Positions 44,472-55,239 are shown, counted from the first letter of the stretch. The stretch: 64,000 nucleotides of DNA from Pleurocapsa sp. PCC 7319 (GCF_000332195.1 NZ_KB235922.1:4995322-5059321), one strand, 5' to 3'. A program made the numbers and translations. The notes: a model not told the origin generated them from the letters alone.

Positions 44472-46547
44472 GTGGCACGTACCATTCCGCTTGAGCGAGT
44501 GCGAAATATCGGTATCGCAGCTCACATAGATGCGGGCAAAACAACAACAACAGAGCGCATTCTTTTTTACACTGGCATTGCCTACAAAATGGGTGAGGTT
44601 CATGACGGTGCAGCTACTATGGATTGGATGCAGCAAGAGCAGGAGCGAGGTATCACTATTACTGCGGCTGCTATCAGCACGAGTTGGAAAGATCATAAAG
44701 TTAATATTATCGATACTCCAGGACACGTTGATTTCACTATTGAAGTGGAGCGCTCCATGCGAGTTTTGGATGGTGTGATTGCTGTGTTTTGTTCCGTAGG
44801 TGGCGTGCAACCTCAGTCCGAAACTGTTTGGCGACAGGCAAATAGGTACAATGTACCGAGAATTGCTTTTGTGAACAAAATGGATCGAACGGGAGCAAAC
44901 TTCTTCAAAGTTTATGAACAGATTAGAGAGCGCCTTAAAGCTAATGCAGTGCCAATTCAAATCCCTATCGGCAGCGAGGGAGATTTTCAAGGCATAGTAG
45001 ATCTTGTCAAGATGAGGGCTGTAGTTTATCGAGACGATTTAGGAAAGAAAATAGAAGAAGTTAAAATTCCCGATGAACTTTTAGAACAAGCTCAAGAGTT
45101 TCGGGCTAAGTTAATTGAATCAATTGCTGAAACTGACGAACAGCTCCTAGAGAAATTTATGATGGAAGAGGAGTTCAGTGAAGCAGAAATTAAAGCGGCA
45201 ATCCGTAAAGGTACGATTGATGGTTCAATCATGCCAATGCTTTGTGGGTCTGCTTTTAAGAATAAGGGCGTTCAAGTTCTTTTAGATGCAGTAGTTGACT
45301 ACCTACCTGCTCCGACAGAAGTACCTCCGATCGCCGGCGAGTTGCCTAATGGAGAGGAAGCAGTTCGACATTCCAGTGACGACGAGCCTTTTTCAGCCTT
45401 GGCTTTCAAAATTGCTACTGATAAATTTGGTCGTTTGACTTTTATTAGGGTTTATTCAGGAGTTTTAAGTAAGGGTAGCTATGTCTATAACTCGACTAAG
45501 CAAAAGAAAGAAAGAATTTCCCGTCTAGTAGTCCTTAAGTCGAATGAGCGCATTGAGGTTGAAGAGCTAAGAGCAGGAGATTTAGGCGCCATAGTGGGCT
45601 TGAAAGTGGCTAGCACAGGTGACACCCTTTGCGATCAGAACAATCCGATTATTTTGGAATCTCTATTTGTTCCTGAGCCGGTTATTTCAGTGGCTGTCGA
45701 ACCTCAGACAAAAAGTGATGTCGAGAAACTGTCTAAAGCTTTACAAGCACTTTCTGATGAAGATCCAACCTTTCGTGTGAGTACTAACCCTGAGACTAAC
45801 CAAACTGTAATTGCAGGCATGGGTGAGCTTCATTTAGAAATTCTAGTAGATCGGATGTTGAGAGAGTTTAATGTTGAAGCCACCGTAGGTAAACCGCAAG
45901 TAGCCTATCGCGAAACAATTCGCCAAAGTAGTCAAGCCGAAGGCAAGTACATTAAACAAAGTGGTGGCAAAGGTCAATACGGTCACGCAGTTTTGTCAAT
46001 TGAACCAGCAGAGCCCAAAACTGGATTTGAGTTTGTTTCTAAAATTGTTGGAGGTACTATTCCCAAAGAGTATATTCCTGCTATCGAGCAAGGGGTGAAA
46101 CAAACTTGTGAATCTGGTATCTTGTCAGGATATCCTTTGATCGATATCAAGGTTACTCTAGTTGATGGCTCCTATCACGATGTAGACTCTAACGAGATGG
46201 CTTTTAAGGTTGCTGGTTCTATAGCGATTAGAGAAGCTGTTAAACAAGCTTCTCCTGTAGTTTTAGAACCGATGATGAAATTAGAAGTTGAAGTCCCGGA
46301 AGATTTCTTAGGAGACGTTATCGGAGACTTAAATTCACGTCGGGGCAACATTGAAGGAATGAACTCCGAAGACGGTATAGCTAAAGTAGTTGCTCAAGTC
46401 CCTTTGGCAAAAATGTTTGGTTATGCCACCGATATCCGTTCTAAAACCCAAGGACGTGGTATTTTTACCATGGAGTTCAGTGAGTACAGCGAAGTTCCTC
46501 GCGTCGAAGCTGAGGCAATTATCGCTAAAAATAAAGGGAACGCTTAA
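44472..46547 (+). CDS. fusA: Elongation factor G
   Basis: GTPase that drives translocation of the ribosome. GTG start with a perfect AAGGAGG ribosome site 7 bases upstream. G motifs: [15 protein letters not shown] (G1), RGITITAAA (G2), [10 protein letters not shown] (G3) and VNKMDR (G4). The later domains end with the family LSxxSQGRGxFTM variant [20 protein letters not shown]. 691 residues. tuf follows after 22 bases, so the two are co-transcribed. Confidence 0.98.
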   Translation: MARTIPLERVRNIGIAAHIDAGKTTTTERILFYTGIAYKMGEVHDGAATMDWMQQEQERGITITAAAISTSWKDHKVNIIDTPGHVDFTIEVERSMRVLDGVIAVFCSVGGVQPQSETVWRQANRYNVPRIAFVNKMDRTGANFFKVYEQIRERLKANAVPIQIPIGSEGDFQGIVDLVKMRAVVYRDDLGKKIEEVKIPDELLEQAQEFRAKLIESIAETDEQLLEKFMMEEEFSEAEIKAAIRKGTIDGSIMPMLCGSAFKNKGVQVLLDAVVDYLPAPTEVPPIAGELPNGEEAVRHSSDDEPFSALAFKIATDKFGRLTFIRVYSGVLSKGSYVYNSTKQKKERISRLVVLKSNERIEVEELRAGDLGAIVGLKVASTGDTLCDQNNPIILESLFVPEPVISVAVEPQTKSDVEKLSKALQALSDEDPTFRVSTNPETNQTVIAGMGELHLEILVDRMLREFNVEATVGKPQVAYRETIRQSSQAEGKYIKQSGGKGQYGHAVLSIEPAEPKTGFEFVSKIVGGTIPKEYIPAIEQGVKQTCESGILSGYPLIDIKVTLVDGSYHDVDSNEMAFKVAGSIAIREAVKQASPVVLEPMMKLEVEVPEDFLGDVIGDLNSRRGNIEGMNSEDGIAKVVAQVPLAKMFGYATDIRSKTQGRGIFTMEFSEYSEVPRVEAEAIIAKNKGNA

Positions 46548-46569
46548 TTTAAATAAGGAATAATAATCA

Positions 46570-47799
46570 ATGGCACGCGCAAAGTTTGAACGTAATAAAG
46601 ACCACGCTAACATCGGTACTGTAGGCCATGTAGACCACGGTAAAACTACTTTAACAGCAGCAATTACTCTAGCTCTAGCAGCACTAGGCACTGCTAAAGC
46701 GAGAAATTACGAAGATATCGATGCTGCGCCTGAAGAGAAAGCTCGCGGTATCACTATTAATACTGCTCACGTAGAATATGAAACTGAAAACCGTCATTAC
46801 GCTCACGTAGATTGTCCTGGACACGCTGACTATGTGAAAAATATGATCACTGGTGCGGCTCAAATGGATGGCGGTATCCTGGTTGTATCTGCGGCGGATG
46901 GTCCTATGCCTCAAACTCGTGAACACATTCTCTTGGCAAAGCAAGTTGGTGTTCCCAGCTTGGTAGTATTTATGAATAAGGAAGATCAAGTAGATGATGA
47001 AGAGCTACTTGAGCTAGTTGAACTAGAAATTCGTGAACTTTTGAGCGAGTACGATTTCCCAGGGGATGACATCCCGATCGTTTCTGGTTCTGCTCTAAAA
47101 GCAGTAGAAGCTTTAACTGCTAAGTCCGACATTAAAAAAGGCGATGACAAGTGGGTAGACAAAATTTATGACTTGATGGAGCAAGTCGATGAATATATTC
47201 CTACTCCTGAGCGTGAAGTCGATAAGCCTTTCTTAATGGCAGTAGAAGACGTGTTCTCCATTACTGGTCGTGGTACTGTAGCTACTGGTCGTATTGAGCG
47301 TGGCGAAGTAGTGGTGGGTGAAACTATCGAAATCGTAGGTATTAAAGATACTCGCAGCACTACCGTGACCGGGGTAGAAATGTTCCAAAAAACTCTAGAC
47401 AAAGGTATGGCTGGAGATAATGTTGGTGTGCTACTTCGTGGTATCCAGAAAGATGAAATTGAGCGAGGAATGGTATTGGCCAAACCTGGTTCAATTACTC
47501 CTCATACTGAATTTGAAGGAGAGGTTTACGTATTAACTAAAGAAGAAGGTGGTCGTCATACTCCTTTCTTCAAAAACTACCGTCCTCAATTCTATGTTCG
47601 TACAACTGATGTAACTGGTACTATTACTGATTATACTGCCGATGATGGTAGTGCAGTAGAGATGGTAATGCCTGGCGATCGCATCAAAATGAATGTTGAA
47701 TTGATCAACCCCATCGCCATTGAACAAGGAATGCGTTTTGCGATTCGTGAAGGTGGTCGTACTATTGGTGCTGGAGTGGTCTCTAAGATCATTAAGTAG
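46570..47799 (+). CDS. tuf: Elongation factor Tu
   Basis: GTPase delivering aminoacyl-tRNA to the ribosome. [18 protein letters not shown] (G1), [12 protein letters not shown] (G2), [12 protein letters not shown] (G3) and MNKEDQVDD (G4) are all present; here the G4 sequence NKED replaces the usual NKxD pattern's common NKCD, also seen in other cyanobacteria. 409 residues is typical of cyanobacterial EF-Tu. It is preceded by AATAAGGAATAATAATCA. Domains II and III end in the family's [15 protein letters not shown]. Confidence 0.98.
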   Translation: MARAKFERNKDHANIGTVGHVDHGKTTLTAAITLALAALGTAKARNYEDIDAAPEEKARGITINTAHVEYETENRHYAHVDCPGHADYVKNMITGAAQMDGGILVVSAADGPMPQTREHILLAKQVGVPSLVVFMNKEDQVDDEELLELVELEIRELLSEYDFPGDDIPIVSGSALKAVEALTAKSDIKKGDDKWVDKIYDLMEQVDEYIPTPEREVDKPFLMAVEDVFSITGRGTVATGRIERGEVVVGETIEIVGIKDTRSTTVTGVEMFQKTLDKGMAGDNVGVLLRGIQKDEIERGMVLAKPGSITPHTEFEGEVYVLTKEEGGRHTPFFKNYRPQFYVRTTDVTGTITDYTADDGSAVEMVMPGDRIKMNVELINPIAIEQGMRFAIREGGRTIGAGVVSKIIK

Positions 47800-47839
47800 T
47801 CCGTAGGACAACCAACATAGAACGAAAAACTTAACCTAT

Positions 47840-47887
47840 GAGAGTAGATTTGGCCAGCCGAAAACCTAGCTAACATGGTCTACTCTC
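47840..47887 (+). other. Extended hairpin between tuf and rpsJ
   Basis: GAGAGTAGA and TCTACTCTC form a perfect 9-bp stem enclosing a 30-base loop. No T-run follows directly, so it may be a processing or attenuation element rather than a plain terminator. Confidence 0.45.
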
Positions 47888-47999
47888 TTAGTTATGTGAG
47901 AAAATGGGTGAGTCATTCAGTACTAGTGGTAAAATGTGCTGTCTGCTCTCGATTCACAGAATATTAAATTAAATATCCGTACCTCGACAATTAAACAAC

Positions 48000-48317
48000 A
48001 TGGCAACGATTCAACAACAAAAAATACGTATACGCCTTAAAGCTTTTGATCAACGTTTATTAGACACTTCCTGTGAGAAAATTGTTGATACTGCGAATCG
48101 AACTAATGCTTCAGCCGTTGGTCCAATTCCTTTACCCACAAAACGCAAAATTTATTGTGTTTTGCGATCGCCTCATGTAGACAAAGATTCTCGTGAACAT
48201 TTTGAAACCCGTACCCACCGCCGTATTATTGATATTTATAAGCCTTCTTCCAAAACAATTGATGCTCTGATGAAGTTGGATTTACCTGCTGGCGTTGATA
48301 TAGAAGTTAAACTTTAG
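48000..48317 (+). CDS. rpsJ: 30S ribosomal protein S10
   Basis: Small-subunit protein, also a transcription antitermination factor (NusE) in bacteria. [40 protein letters not shown] and [20 protein letters not shown] are universal. 105 residues. It is the last gene of the cyanobacterial str cluster and is separated from tuf by 200 bases with a hairpin. Confidence 0.98.
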   Translation: MATIQQQKIRIRLKAFDQRLLDTSCEKIVDTANRTNASAVGPIPLPTKRKIYCVLRSPHVDKDSREHFETRTHRRIIDIYKPSSKTIDALMKLDLPAGVDIEVKL

Positions 48318-48351
48318 TACTTAATTATCAATTAATTAATCATTTTTTAAG

Positions 48352-48375
48352 CCCTTTGGATTCGCTTCTAAAGGG
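48352..48375 (+). terminator. Possible terminator after rpsJ
   Basis: CCCTTTGGA and TCTAAAGGG pair (one G-T) around a 6-base loop, about 35 bases after the stop. There is no downstream T-tract, so confidence is limited. Confidence 0.45.
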
Positions 48376-48595
48376 TTGAGCTAATCGATAATTGAGTTGC
48401 AATTTTGGTCAACTAGTAAGTAAACCTATAAAACTTACTCTCAGTCTCCTCAGTCAGCCCTGGAGAACATTAGACAATGACTAGATTATAAAATTTATTG
48501 TTGACTCCCTAATTAAGGTATATATGTTCTGATAAAAAATCCGCTACAGTAGATAATAAGCAATCATTCATGTTATAGCTAAAAACAAGTTTTAG

Positions 48596-49237
48596 ATGGC
48601 ATCTTCTTCAATCGCAGTCAGAGAACTACCTTTATTTCCCCTTCCGGAAGTAGTTTTGTTTCCCAGCCGTCCGTTACCGCTACATATCTTTGAATATCGC
48701 TACAGAATTATGATGAATACAATTCTGGAAAACGATCGCCGCTTTGGGGTGTTATCAATTGATCCGGCAACGGGAGGTATCGCTGAATATGGTTGCTGTG
48801 CTGAAATCCTCCATTTTCAGAGACTTCCTGATGACCGCATGAAAATGCTAACCTTGGGACAGCAAAGATTTAGGGTCTTAGAGTATATTCGTGAAAAACC
48901 CTATCGTGTTGGTTTAGTAGAGTGGATCGAAGATCAACCTCCTACCGAAGATTTAAAACCAATGGCAACTAAAGTTGAGGAACTATTGCGAGATGTAGTT
49001 CATTTATCAGCTAAGTTAACTAGTCAAAAAATCGAACTTCCCGATGATTTACCTAGTTCCCCTACAGAGTTATCTTACTGGGTAGCTAGTAATTTATATG
49101 GAGTTGCATCGGAACAACAAGCTTTGCTAGAAATGCAAGATACTCTCAAACGTTTACAACGGGAACAGGAAATTCTCAGTTCTACACGCAATCACCTGGC
49201 AGCCAGAACTGCTCTCAAAGATGCTTTGGATGATTGA
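48596..49237 (+). CDS. Lon-substrate-binding-domain protein
   Basis: A 213-residue protein with only the N-terminal (LAN/PUA-like) domain of Lon protease and no ATPase or protease part. LPLFPLPEVVLFPSRPLPLH, IFEYRYRIMMNTIL, FGVLSIDP and LGQQRFRVLEYIREKPYRVG are characteristic. The C-terminal half is helical (ATKVEELLRDVVHLSAKLTS, LLEMQDTLKRLQREQEIL). Such proteins are common in cyanobacteria and chloroplast-bearing organisms; they may act as protease adaptors or RNA-binding factors, but the role is unproven. Confidence 0.88.
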   Translation: MASSSIAVRELPLFPLPEVVLFPSRPLPLHIFEYRYRIMMNTILENDRRFGVLSIDPATGGIAEYGCCAEILHFQRLPDDRMKMLTLGQQRFRVLEYIREKPYRVGLVEWIEDQPPTEDLKPMATKVEELLRDVVHLSAKLTSQKIELPDDLPSSPTELSYWVASNLYGVASEQQALLEMQDTLKRLQREQEILSSTRNHLAARTALKDALDD

Positions 49238-49343
49238 TTAAGTGGCAAATTGACAATTGATAGCTGTCTTTAAATTGCTATAATTTCTGAATTTCACAGT
49301 AAAAATCGTTGGGTGATCGAAATGACACCAAATAATATAACTC

Positions 49344-50210
49344 CTAACTTATAACTCCTAATTCCGAACTCAGATTATCTAGTTTACTGTAGTTACCAAA
49401 TATTTTTAAAATCTCTGTACATTCGGATAATTCGCTTAAAGCTTCTTTTATTTTAGGAGCTTGAGAATTACCTTCTAGATCAATAAAAAATATGTACTCT
49501 CCTAACAAGCGTTTGCTGGGACGGGATTCAATTTTGCTCAAATTAATTTCTTTTTGAGCAAAAATTTTTAGTGCTTTAACCAAAGCTCCAGGAGCATTTT
49601 CTGGCAAGCTAAATGCTAAGGAAAGATAATTTCCCCGATCGCTTTTTTCAGAACTAACAATCCAAAAACGAGTACAGTTATCAGGTCGATCTTTAATATC
49701 TGGTGCTAGTAATGGAACTTGATACAGTTCAGCAGCTCTGGGAGAAGACACTGCAGCTGCAGTTGGATCATCTTGGAGGAATTTTATGCCCTCAGTAGTA
49801 GATTTGGCAGGAATAAGCTGAACTTGGGGTAAAAAATTTTCTAACCATTTTTGGCATTGAGCCAAACCTTGAGGATGAGAATAGACTGTTTTAATCTGTT
49901 CTAGAGATGAAGCATAGGATAACAACCCATGAAAAATGGGAATAGTCAACTCCTGATGCACTTGCAAATTATTCGATTGCCAAAGAGTATCCAGAACAAC
50001 CGTTACACTTCCTTCAATAGAATTTTCTATAGGTACTACTGCTTGAGAAACTTCCCCTTGAGTTACAGATCTTAAAGCTAAAACAATACTGGGATAGGGA
50101 CATAGGGTAGATTTTTGCTGTCGACTACTAGTTAACCAGTTAGAGTATGCTAGAGCAGCAGTTTCCGAATTAGTCCCCGTTGGACCTAGATAAGCAAGTG
50201 AAAGCGTCAT
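49344..50210 (-). CDS. pheA: Prephenate dehydratase
   Basis: Converts prephenate to phenylpyruvate in phenylalanine synthesis. Monofunctional form (288 residues, no chorismate mutase part, matching the separate AroH at the left of this window). LAYLGPTGTNSETAAL, VVPIENSIEGSVTVVLDTLW and DNCTRFWIVSSE with the catalytic Thr of the TRF motif define the dehydratase domain. A C-terminal ACT domain (SLAFSLPENAPGALVKALKI, INLSKIESRPSKRLLGEYIF with the ESRP motif) binds phenylalanine as inhibitor. Confidence 0.95.
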   Translation of the reverse strand: MTLSLAYLGPTGTNSETAALAYSNWLTSSRQQKSTLCPYPSIVLALRSVTQGEVSQAVVPIENSIEGSVTVVLDTLWQSNNLQVHQELTIPIFHGLLSYASSLEQIKTVYSHPQGLAQCQKWLENFLPQVQLIPAKSTTEGIKFLQDDPTAAAVSSPRAAELYQVPLLAPDIKDRPDNCTRFWIVSSEKSDRGNYLSLAFSLPENAPGALVKALKIFAQKEINLSKIESRPSKRLLGEYIFFIDLEGNSQAPKIKEALSELSECTEILKIFGNYSKLDNLSSELGVIS

Positions 50211-50329
50211 GGAAATATATTTTTCAGATACAAAGATTTAGCAACAGTATCAATTTTTTACATTAAGATAAAATCTGAAGTAATGTAACTTAAAATTAAT
50301 AATTAGCAATAACTTCGGTGATTTTATCT

Positions 50330-50926
50330 ATGTACGTAAGTTTCAAAACATCAGAATCAGTTCAGATATCGCTCAAAGACGAAGAAACACCTATACAGCA
50401 TTATTTACGCCAACCTAAAAGGTTAGTTAAGGCGATCGCCGATCCACGATTAATGAAACAGATATCTGATGATTTGTTTGAATTGAAAATGCGACCCATC
50501 AACTTTATGGAAATGTACCATTTTCAACCAATTGTATTGCTCAAAGTATGGTCTGGCTCTAACGGAAGTGTATATTTGAAATCTGAAGGTTGTCAAATCA
50601 AAGGAATTGATTATATAAATCGACGTTTTTCTCTTAAATTAAAAGGTATTTTAGATGCTCAAGAAGTTGAAGGAGAGACAACTTTATCAGGGCAAGCAGA
50701 TTTAGAGGTAGGAGTAGAATTACCTGCAGCATTAATGCTTACTCCTAAACCATTCTTAGAAGTAGCAGGTAATCAACTTCTCAAAAGTGTTTTAGTCAGA
50801 ATTAAACAAAAACTAGTTACTCAGCTAATTCAGGATTATCGTACTTGGGCATCTCAAGAGATCCAGCTAAAACCCCAGCTAAAACCAATGTCTTCGAGTG
50901 AATTGTCCCCCGATCTTGGATTTTAA
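50330..50926 (+). CDS. DUF1997 family protein
   Basis: A 198-residue cyanobacterial/plastid conserved protein of unknown function. The family's features are visible: YVSFKTSESVQISLKDEETP, IQHYLRQPKRLVKAIADPRL, MRPINFMEMYHFQPIVLLKV and GVELPAALMLTPKPFLEVAG, with the tail LVTQLIQDYRTWASQE. No signal peptide or membrane segment. I selected the ATG; a GTG four codons upstream is possible. It is divergent from pheA. Confidence 0.82.
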   Translation: MYVSFKTSESVQISLKDEETPIQHYLRQPKRLVKAIADPRLMKQISDDLFELKMRPINFMEMYHFQPIVLLKVWSGSNGSVYLKSEGCQIKGIDYINRRFSLKLKGILDAQEVEGETTLSGQADLEVGVELPAALMLTPKPFLEVAGNQLLKSVLVRIKQKLVTQLIQDYRTWASQEIQLKPQLKPMSSSELSPDLGF

Positions 50927-50981
50927 GATTAAACCTACACTTTGGAGCAACTGTATGATTTAAACTACCGGTGCCACAATA

Positions 50982-51593
50982 ATGACTGCATCAGAAGCTA
51001 AGGAACAATATCAACAGATGCGTAATGCTCTTGGTTCCTGGGTTAACTTGAGTAATGATCAATGGAGACAGCTAGCAAAAATATTTCAAAGCAGAACAGT
51101 CAATCATCGCGAACATATTATGTTACCAGATACCGCAGTCCATGAAATTTACTTTGTCTGTCATGGCTTACTGCGCTTTTATTATTTAAGTGATGACGGT
51201 GTGGAGTCGAATAAGGCTTTTATTCCAGAAAATACCTTTGCTGGTTCTCTAGCAGCATTAGCCCTCAATTTGCCTGTTCTTTACGGTATTCAAGCCCTAG
51301 AACCCACAACATATCTAGTGGCTCAGTTTAGTGATTTTGTGGCTTTATTTGAGCAAGATCCTGTATTTGAAAGATTGGGTCGCAAATTTGCTGAATGGTT
51401 ACTGATACGCAAAGAATTACGGACGCGTAGCTTACTGCAACAGCAAGCTCAACAAAGATATTTGACTTTTGCTCAAGATTATCCTGAATTAGTTGTACGA
51501 ATACCTCAATATCATATTGCCTCTTATTTAGGAATTACTGAAGTTTCATTGTCTCGGATTAAGCGATCGCTTAAACAGGAATCAGCTATCTGA
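50982..51593 (+). CDS. Crp/Fnr-family transcriptional regulator
   Basis: A 203-residue protein with an N-terminal cNMP-binding beta-roll (about 25-125: FQSRTVNHREHIMLPDTAVH, EIYFVCHGLLRFYYLSDDGV) and a C-terminal helix-turn-helix (VVRIPQYHIASYLGITEVSL, SRIKRSL). The phosphate-binding cassette for cAMP (GE-x7-RxA) is not intact, as in the group of regulators typical for Bacteroidetes and cyanobacteria, so the ligand is unknown. It has no FNR-type cysteines. It stands alone between DUF1997 and the dehydrogenase gene. Confidence 0.85.
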   Translation: MTASEAKEQYQQMRNALGSWVNLSNDQWRQLAKIFQSRTVNHREHIMLPDTAVHEIYFVCHGLLRFYYLSDDGVESNKAFIPENTFAGSLAALALNLPVLYGIQALEPTTYLVAQFSDFVALFEQDPVFERLGRKFAEWLLIRKELRTRSLLQQQAQQRYLTFAQDYPELVVRIPQYHIASYLGITEVSLSRIKRSLKQESAI

Positions 51594-51705
51594 GATAAAA
51601 ACCAGACAAAAATATTCTGTTCTTAACAATTGATAAGGCATTATTCTCACCAAAACGATAGATTGCACTTATTCCAATTTAGATTAAGTAAGGAATTCAT
51701 AATCA

Positions 51706-52599
51706 ATGAAAATCGGTTTTATTGGCATGGGTATTATGGGTAGTCGCATGGCTAGCAACCTCCAGCAGCAAGGTCATGAATTAATTATTTTTAACCGCAC
51801 TGAAGATAAAGCTAGTCATTTAGTTGCCAATGGGGCATTAAGTGTGGCAACTCCAGCAGAAGTTGCCCAACAAGTAACCACAATTTTTACCATGCTGGCT
51901 CATCCCGATGCAGTCAGAGAAGTTGCTTTAGGCAACAACGGTTTTTTAACTTCTTGGCAAGCAGGTAGCTTATGGATAGATTGCAGTACGGTCAATCCTA
52001 CATTTTCCCGACAAATGGCAGCGATCGCAGCAGAAAGGCAAATAAAATTTATTGATGCCCCCGTTGCTGGTTCTAAAATGCAAGCAGCACAAAAAGAGTT
52101 AGTGTTCTTGGTCGGAGCAGAGCAACAGAATTTGGCTGATTGTCGGAATTTATTGGATTGTATGGGAAAACGAGTAGTTCATGTAGGAGAACCAGGTATG
52201 GGAAATGCTCTTAAGTTAGTAATTAATCTCTTACTGGGTATATCAATGGCAGGATTTGCTGAGGCGATGGTATTAGGTGAAGCCTGGGGAATTTCATCAG
52301 AGATGCTACTCAAGGTGTTAATTGGTAGTCCTGTTGTGGCACCATTTTTAGCTGGCAAAAAAGAAAAGTTAGAGCAGTCACAATATGAAGCTGAATTTCC
52401 TTTGCAATGGATGCAGAAAGATTTGCAAATGGTAGCTATAGCAGGTTATGAATCTAATGTTCCTCTCCCTCTAGCTAATACCACCAAGGAAATTTATCAA
52501 CAGGCGATTCAGCAAGGATTAGGACAGCAAGATTTTGCAGCAATTTATGATTTTTGGCAATCAAATTCTAAGCATCAGGTAAATTCTGACAGGACTTAA
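51706..52599 (+). CDS. NAD(P)-dependent beta-hydroxyacid dehydrogenase
   Basis: Member of the 3-hydroxyisobutyrate dehydrogenase/GLYR1 family that reduces or oxidises small hydroxyacids or succinic semialdehyde. IGFIGMGIMGSRMASNLQQQ is the Rossmann motif; IDAPVAGSKMQAAQKEL the substrate site; GMGNALKLVINLLLGISMAG carries the catalytic Lys. 297 residues is normal. The ribosome site AAGTAAGGAATTC is good. The 3' end overlaps the convergent rnhB by 32 bases. Confidence 0.9.
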   Translation: MKIGFIGMGIMGSRMASNLQQQGHELIIFNRTEDKASHLVANGALSVATPAEVAQQVTTIFTMLAHPDAVREVALGNNGFLTSWQAGSLWIDCSTVNPTFSRQMAAIAAERQIKFIDAPVAGSKMQAAQKELVFLVGAEQQNLADCRNLLDCMGKRVVHVGEPGMGNALKLVINLLLGISMAGFAEAMVLGEAWGISSEMLLKVLIGSPVVAPFLAGKKEKLEQSQYEAEFPLQWMQKDLQMVAIAGYESNVPLPLANTTKEIYQQAIQQGLGQQDFAAIYDFWQSNSKHQVNSDRT

Positions 52600-53203
52600 A
52601 AGAACGACGATGCTCGCAAGTAATACCATACTTCTTGATGGCGAGACGATGTTGTGCAGTGGGGTATCCCTTATTAGCAGCTAAATTATATTCGGGATAC
52701 TTGGTTGCTAAGCTGGTAATTAATTCATCTCGCCATACCTTAGCTAAAATACTGGCAGCAGCAATTACAGGCGATCGCAAATCTCCTTGAACCACAGTTT
52801 GTTGCGAAAGTGACAAATTGGGAATTGGGAATTTACCATCAACTAAACATATATCAGGAGTTACTTGTAATCCCATCACACTCCGTTTCATAGCTAACAA
52901 AGAGGCTTGTAAAATATTAAGACGATCTATCTCAGCAACGTTGGCAGAGCTGATGTGCCAGTCTGCAACTATTTCTTTAATTGGTTGAACTAGTTGCAGG
53001 CGTTTTTGCGCAGATAGTTTTTTACTATCTTTGACCCCAATAGCAATTAATTGAGGAATATCTGAACGGGGCAGGACTACGGTTGCTGCTATCACCGAAC
53101 CAAATAAAGCCCCTCTGCCAACTTCATCGACTCCTAAAACAAGAGTATTTGGCTCCCATATTCCCGATAAGAGAGAATCATCAAAAAAAGAATGTTTACT
53201 CAC
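52568..53203 (-). CDS. rnhB: Ribonuclease HII
   Basis: Cleaves RNA in RNA-DNA hybrids and single ribonucleotides in DNA. The active site is visible: GVDEVGRGALFGSVIAATVV (Asp-Glu), VKDSKKLSAQKR, ICLVDGKFPIP (Asp) and VIAAASILAKVWRDE (Asp). It has 211 residues. It starts 11 bases after the rne stop, forming an rne-rnhB operon seen in many cyanobacteria. Confidence 0.95.
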   Translation of the reverse strand: MSKHSFFDDSLLSGIWEPNTLVLGVDEVGRGALFGSVIAATVVLPRSDIPQLIAIGVKDSKKLSAQKRLQLVQPIKEIVADWHISSANVAEIDRLNILQASLLAMKRSVMGLQVTPDICLVDGKFPIPNLSLSQQTVVQGDLRSPVIAAASILAKVWRDELITSLATKYPEYNLAANKGYPTAQHRLAIKKYGITCEHRRSFKSCQNLPDA

Positions 53204-53214
53204 CTTGACTATTT

Positions 53215-55239
53215 TTACACTTCTACCTCTTTGGCAACCGAAGAGCGACGACGACGACGACGACGACCAGTAGTCGGCACTTCCTCTTGATCTGGAGACT
53301 CTGACTCTGTCTCATTGATAGCTTTGACCTGAGCTGTTACCTCAATTCCGGGAATTTCTGGTTCAGTTTCCTTGTTACTGCTACTTTTTCTGGCTCTGGT
53401 TTTAGGCTTTCGTTCTGCTTCTGATGCTTGGTCTTCTTGGGAAGTGACTGTTGAGCTTACTTCAACTACTTCTTCACCAGGTTTTTTGACATAAACCAAA
53501 ACTGATTTGGGATCTTTAGATTCATGATCGGCATAGACTAGAGGCGAGACTCCCATTAAGGCATAGATTTCTTGTTCTAAGTTCCCCATTTCTACTGTAA
53601 CTTTTTCTAAGTTAGCTTCATCTCGACGAGGTGAACGCAATTGAGAACGAGATTTACGTTCTTCATTACCATTTTCAGTATCTTGGTCTAGATTACTGGT
53701 AATTGTCTCAGTGCCTTCTGGTTCTATTAATTCCTCTTTAATCAACAGATCGTTACGACGACTCCGACGACGCCGACGATTACCGTTACTTGCTCCTCCC
53801 TGTTCTTGATAGTTAGGATGATTAATCAACTCTAGTTGACGATTACTGGGGTCATATCCCAAATCAAGACCTGAATTATTGACTAACTCCGGACGTTCTT
53901 GTCTTTCTGTAGGAGAAGCAATTACCGGGCGAATACTATTGACAGGTTCGCGAATTGCTGCGGGAGTAACTATAGGAGATGTTTCTAAAGACTCTGCTAC
54001 TGATTTCCCAGGAAGATAGGCTATCTGTCCTAAACCACCACAAGCGGCACAAGATTGACCAAATAGCTCATAAATATTCTTCCCTTGACGTTTGCGAGTT
54101 AATTCTACTAGTCCTAATTCTGATAGTTGGGCAATTTGAGGACGAGCTTTATCTCCTCTTAAACTGTTGTTGAAGTGCTCTAATAATTTAATTTTATCTC
54201 GGTGAGAATCCATATCAATAAAATCTACGACAATCACGCCACCAATATTGCGCAGACGTAATTGACGGGCAATTTCAGTAGCTGCTTCAGTGTTTGTCCA
54301 TAATACAGTCTCTCTAGCAGTTGCCGAACGAGTAAATGAACCAGAATTAACATCAATTACAGTTAAGGCCTCGGTGGGTTCAATAATGATATACCCCCCA
54401 GAAGGTAGTTCCACCCTGGGCTTGAGAGCCTCACGCACTGCAGCGCTTACCCGGTAGTAGTCAAGAATAGGCTGTTGTTCCCGATGATAATCAATAAACA
54501 CACCCTGAGGGGAACGACCACTGCTCCAGTTCATCAACTGTTGCTTGACTCTTTTGACCCCAGCTGCTGAATCAACCACGATAGTATTTACTTCTGCTGA
54601 GTAAGTATCTCGCAATACACGCTGGATAAAATCATCATCGCGATTCAGTAAAACAGGTGGTCTAGCATAATTTGCTTGATATTGAATTGATTCCCACTGC
54701 TTTTGTAAGAATTCTAAATCTTCCATGATGGCTTCTTCAGCTTTACCATCAGCTTCTGTTCTGATCAATAAGCCCATTCCTGGTGGTTTGATCAGAATTG
54801 CCAAGGCACGAAGACGACTGCGTTCATTTTCATTAGAGATACGACGAGATAGTTTTACTCCCTTGCCATAGGGCATTAAAACCAAATATCGTCCTGGTAG
54901 GGTAATGTTACCTGTTAGTCTTGGTCCCTTGTTTCCGGTTGGCTCTTTCATTACTTGAACCAGAGCTTTTTGTTGGGGAACCAATAATTCGGTAATTGCT
55001 GCTGCTGCTCTCTTGAGACGAAGTGGACCTAAATCTGTAACGTGAATAAAACCGTTACGTTCACTATCGCCAATATTAACGAAGGCAGCATCTATACCAG
55101 GAATGACATTCTCGACAGTACCAAGGTAAATATCACTTACCTGTTGATTTCCTGTAGCAACGATTAATTCTTGTATTTGTTCTTCCCAGAAAACAGCAGC
55201 TATATGATGTTGTTCTGCGATAATAATCTGTTTGGGCAT
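53215..55239 (-). CDS. rne: Ribonuclease E/G
   Basis: Main endoribonuclease for mRNA decay and rRNA/crRNA processing. The 674-residue protein starts MPKQIIIAEQHHIAAVFWEE, then an S1 domain (VSDIYLGTVENVIPGIDAAF), the catalytic DNase-I-like region (LTVIDVNSGSFTRSATARET with its Asp, GGVIVVDFIDM), and the zinc link CAACGGLG. The C-terminal third is disordered and ends in GRRRRRRRSSVAKEVEV; the poly-Arg-SS motif is the PNPase-binding nonapeptide described in cyanobacterial RNase E. A second Arg run (NRRRRRSRRND) precedes it. A good GAGGAAA ribosome site precedes the ATG, and the long upstream gap could include a regulatory 5' UTR, as reported for other cyanobacterial rne genes. Confidence 0.95.
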   Translation of the reverse strand: MPKQIIIAEQHHIAAVFWEEQIQELIVATGNQQVSDIYLGTVENVIPGIDAAFVNIGDSERNGFIHVTDLGPLRLKRAAAAITELLVPQQKALVQVMKEPTGNKGPRLTGNITLPGRYLVLMPYGKGVKLSRRISNENERSRLRALAILIKPPGMGLLIRTEADGKAEEAIMEDLEFLQKQWESIQYQANYARPPVLLNRDDDFIQRVLRDTYSAEVNTIVVDSAAGVKRVKQQLMNWSSGRSPQGVFIDYHREQQPILDYYRVSAAVREALKPRVELPSGGYIIIEPTEALTVIDVNSGSFTRSATARETVLWTNTEAATEIARQLRLRNIGGVIVVDFIDMDSHRDKIKLLEHFNNSLRGDKARPQIAQLSELGLVELTRKRQGKNIYELFGQSCAACGGLGQIAYLPGKSVAESLETSPIVTPAAIREPVNSIRPVIASPTERQERPELVNNSGLDLGYDPSNRQLELINHPNYQEQGGASNGNRRRRRSRRNDLLIKEELIEPEGTETITSNLDQDTENGNEERKSRSQLRSPRRDEANLEKVTVEMGNLEQEIYALMGVSPLVYADHESKDPKSVLVYVKKPGEEVVEVSSTVTSQEDQASEAERKPKTRARKSSSNKETEPEIPGIEVTAQVKAINETESESPDQEEVPTTGRRRRRRRSSVAKEVEV

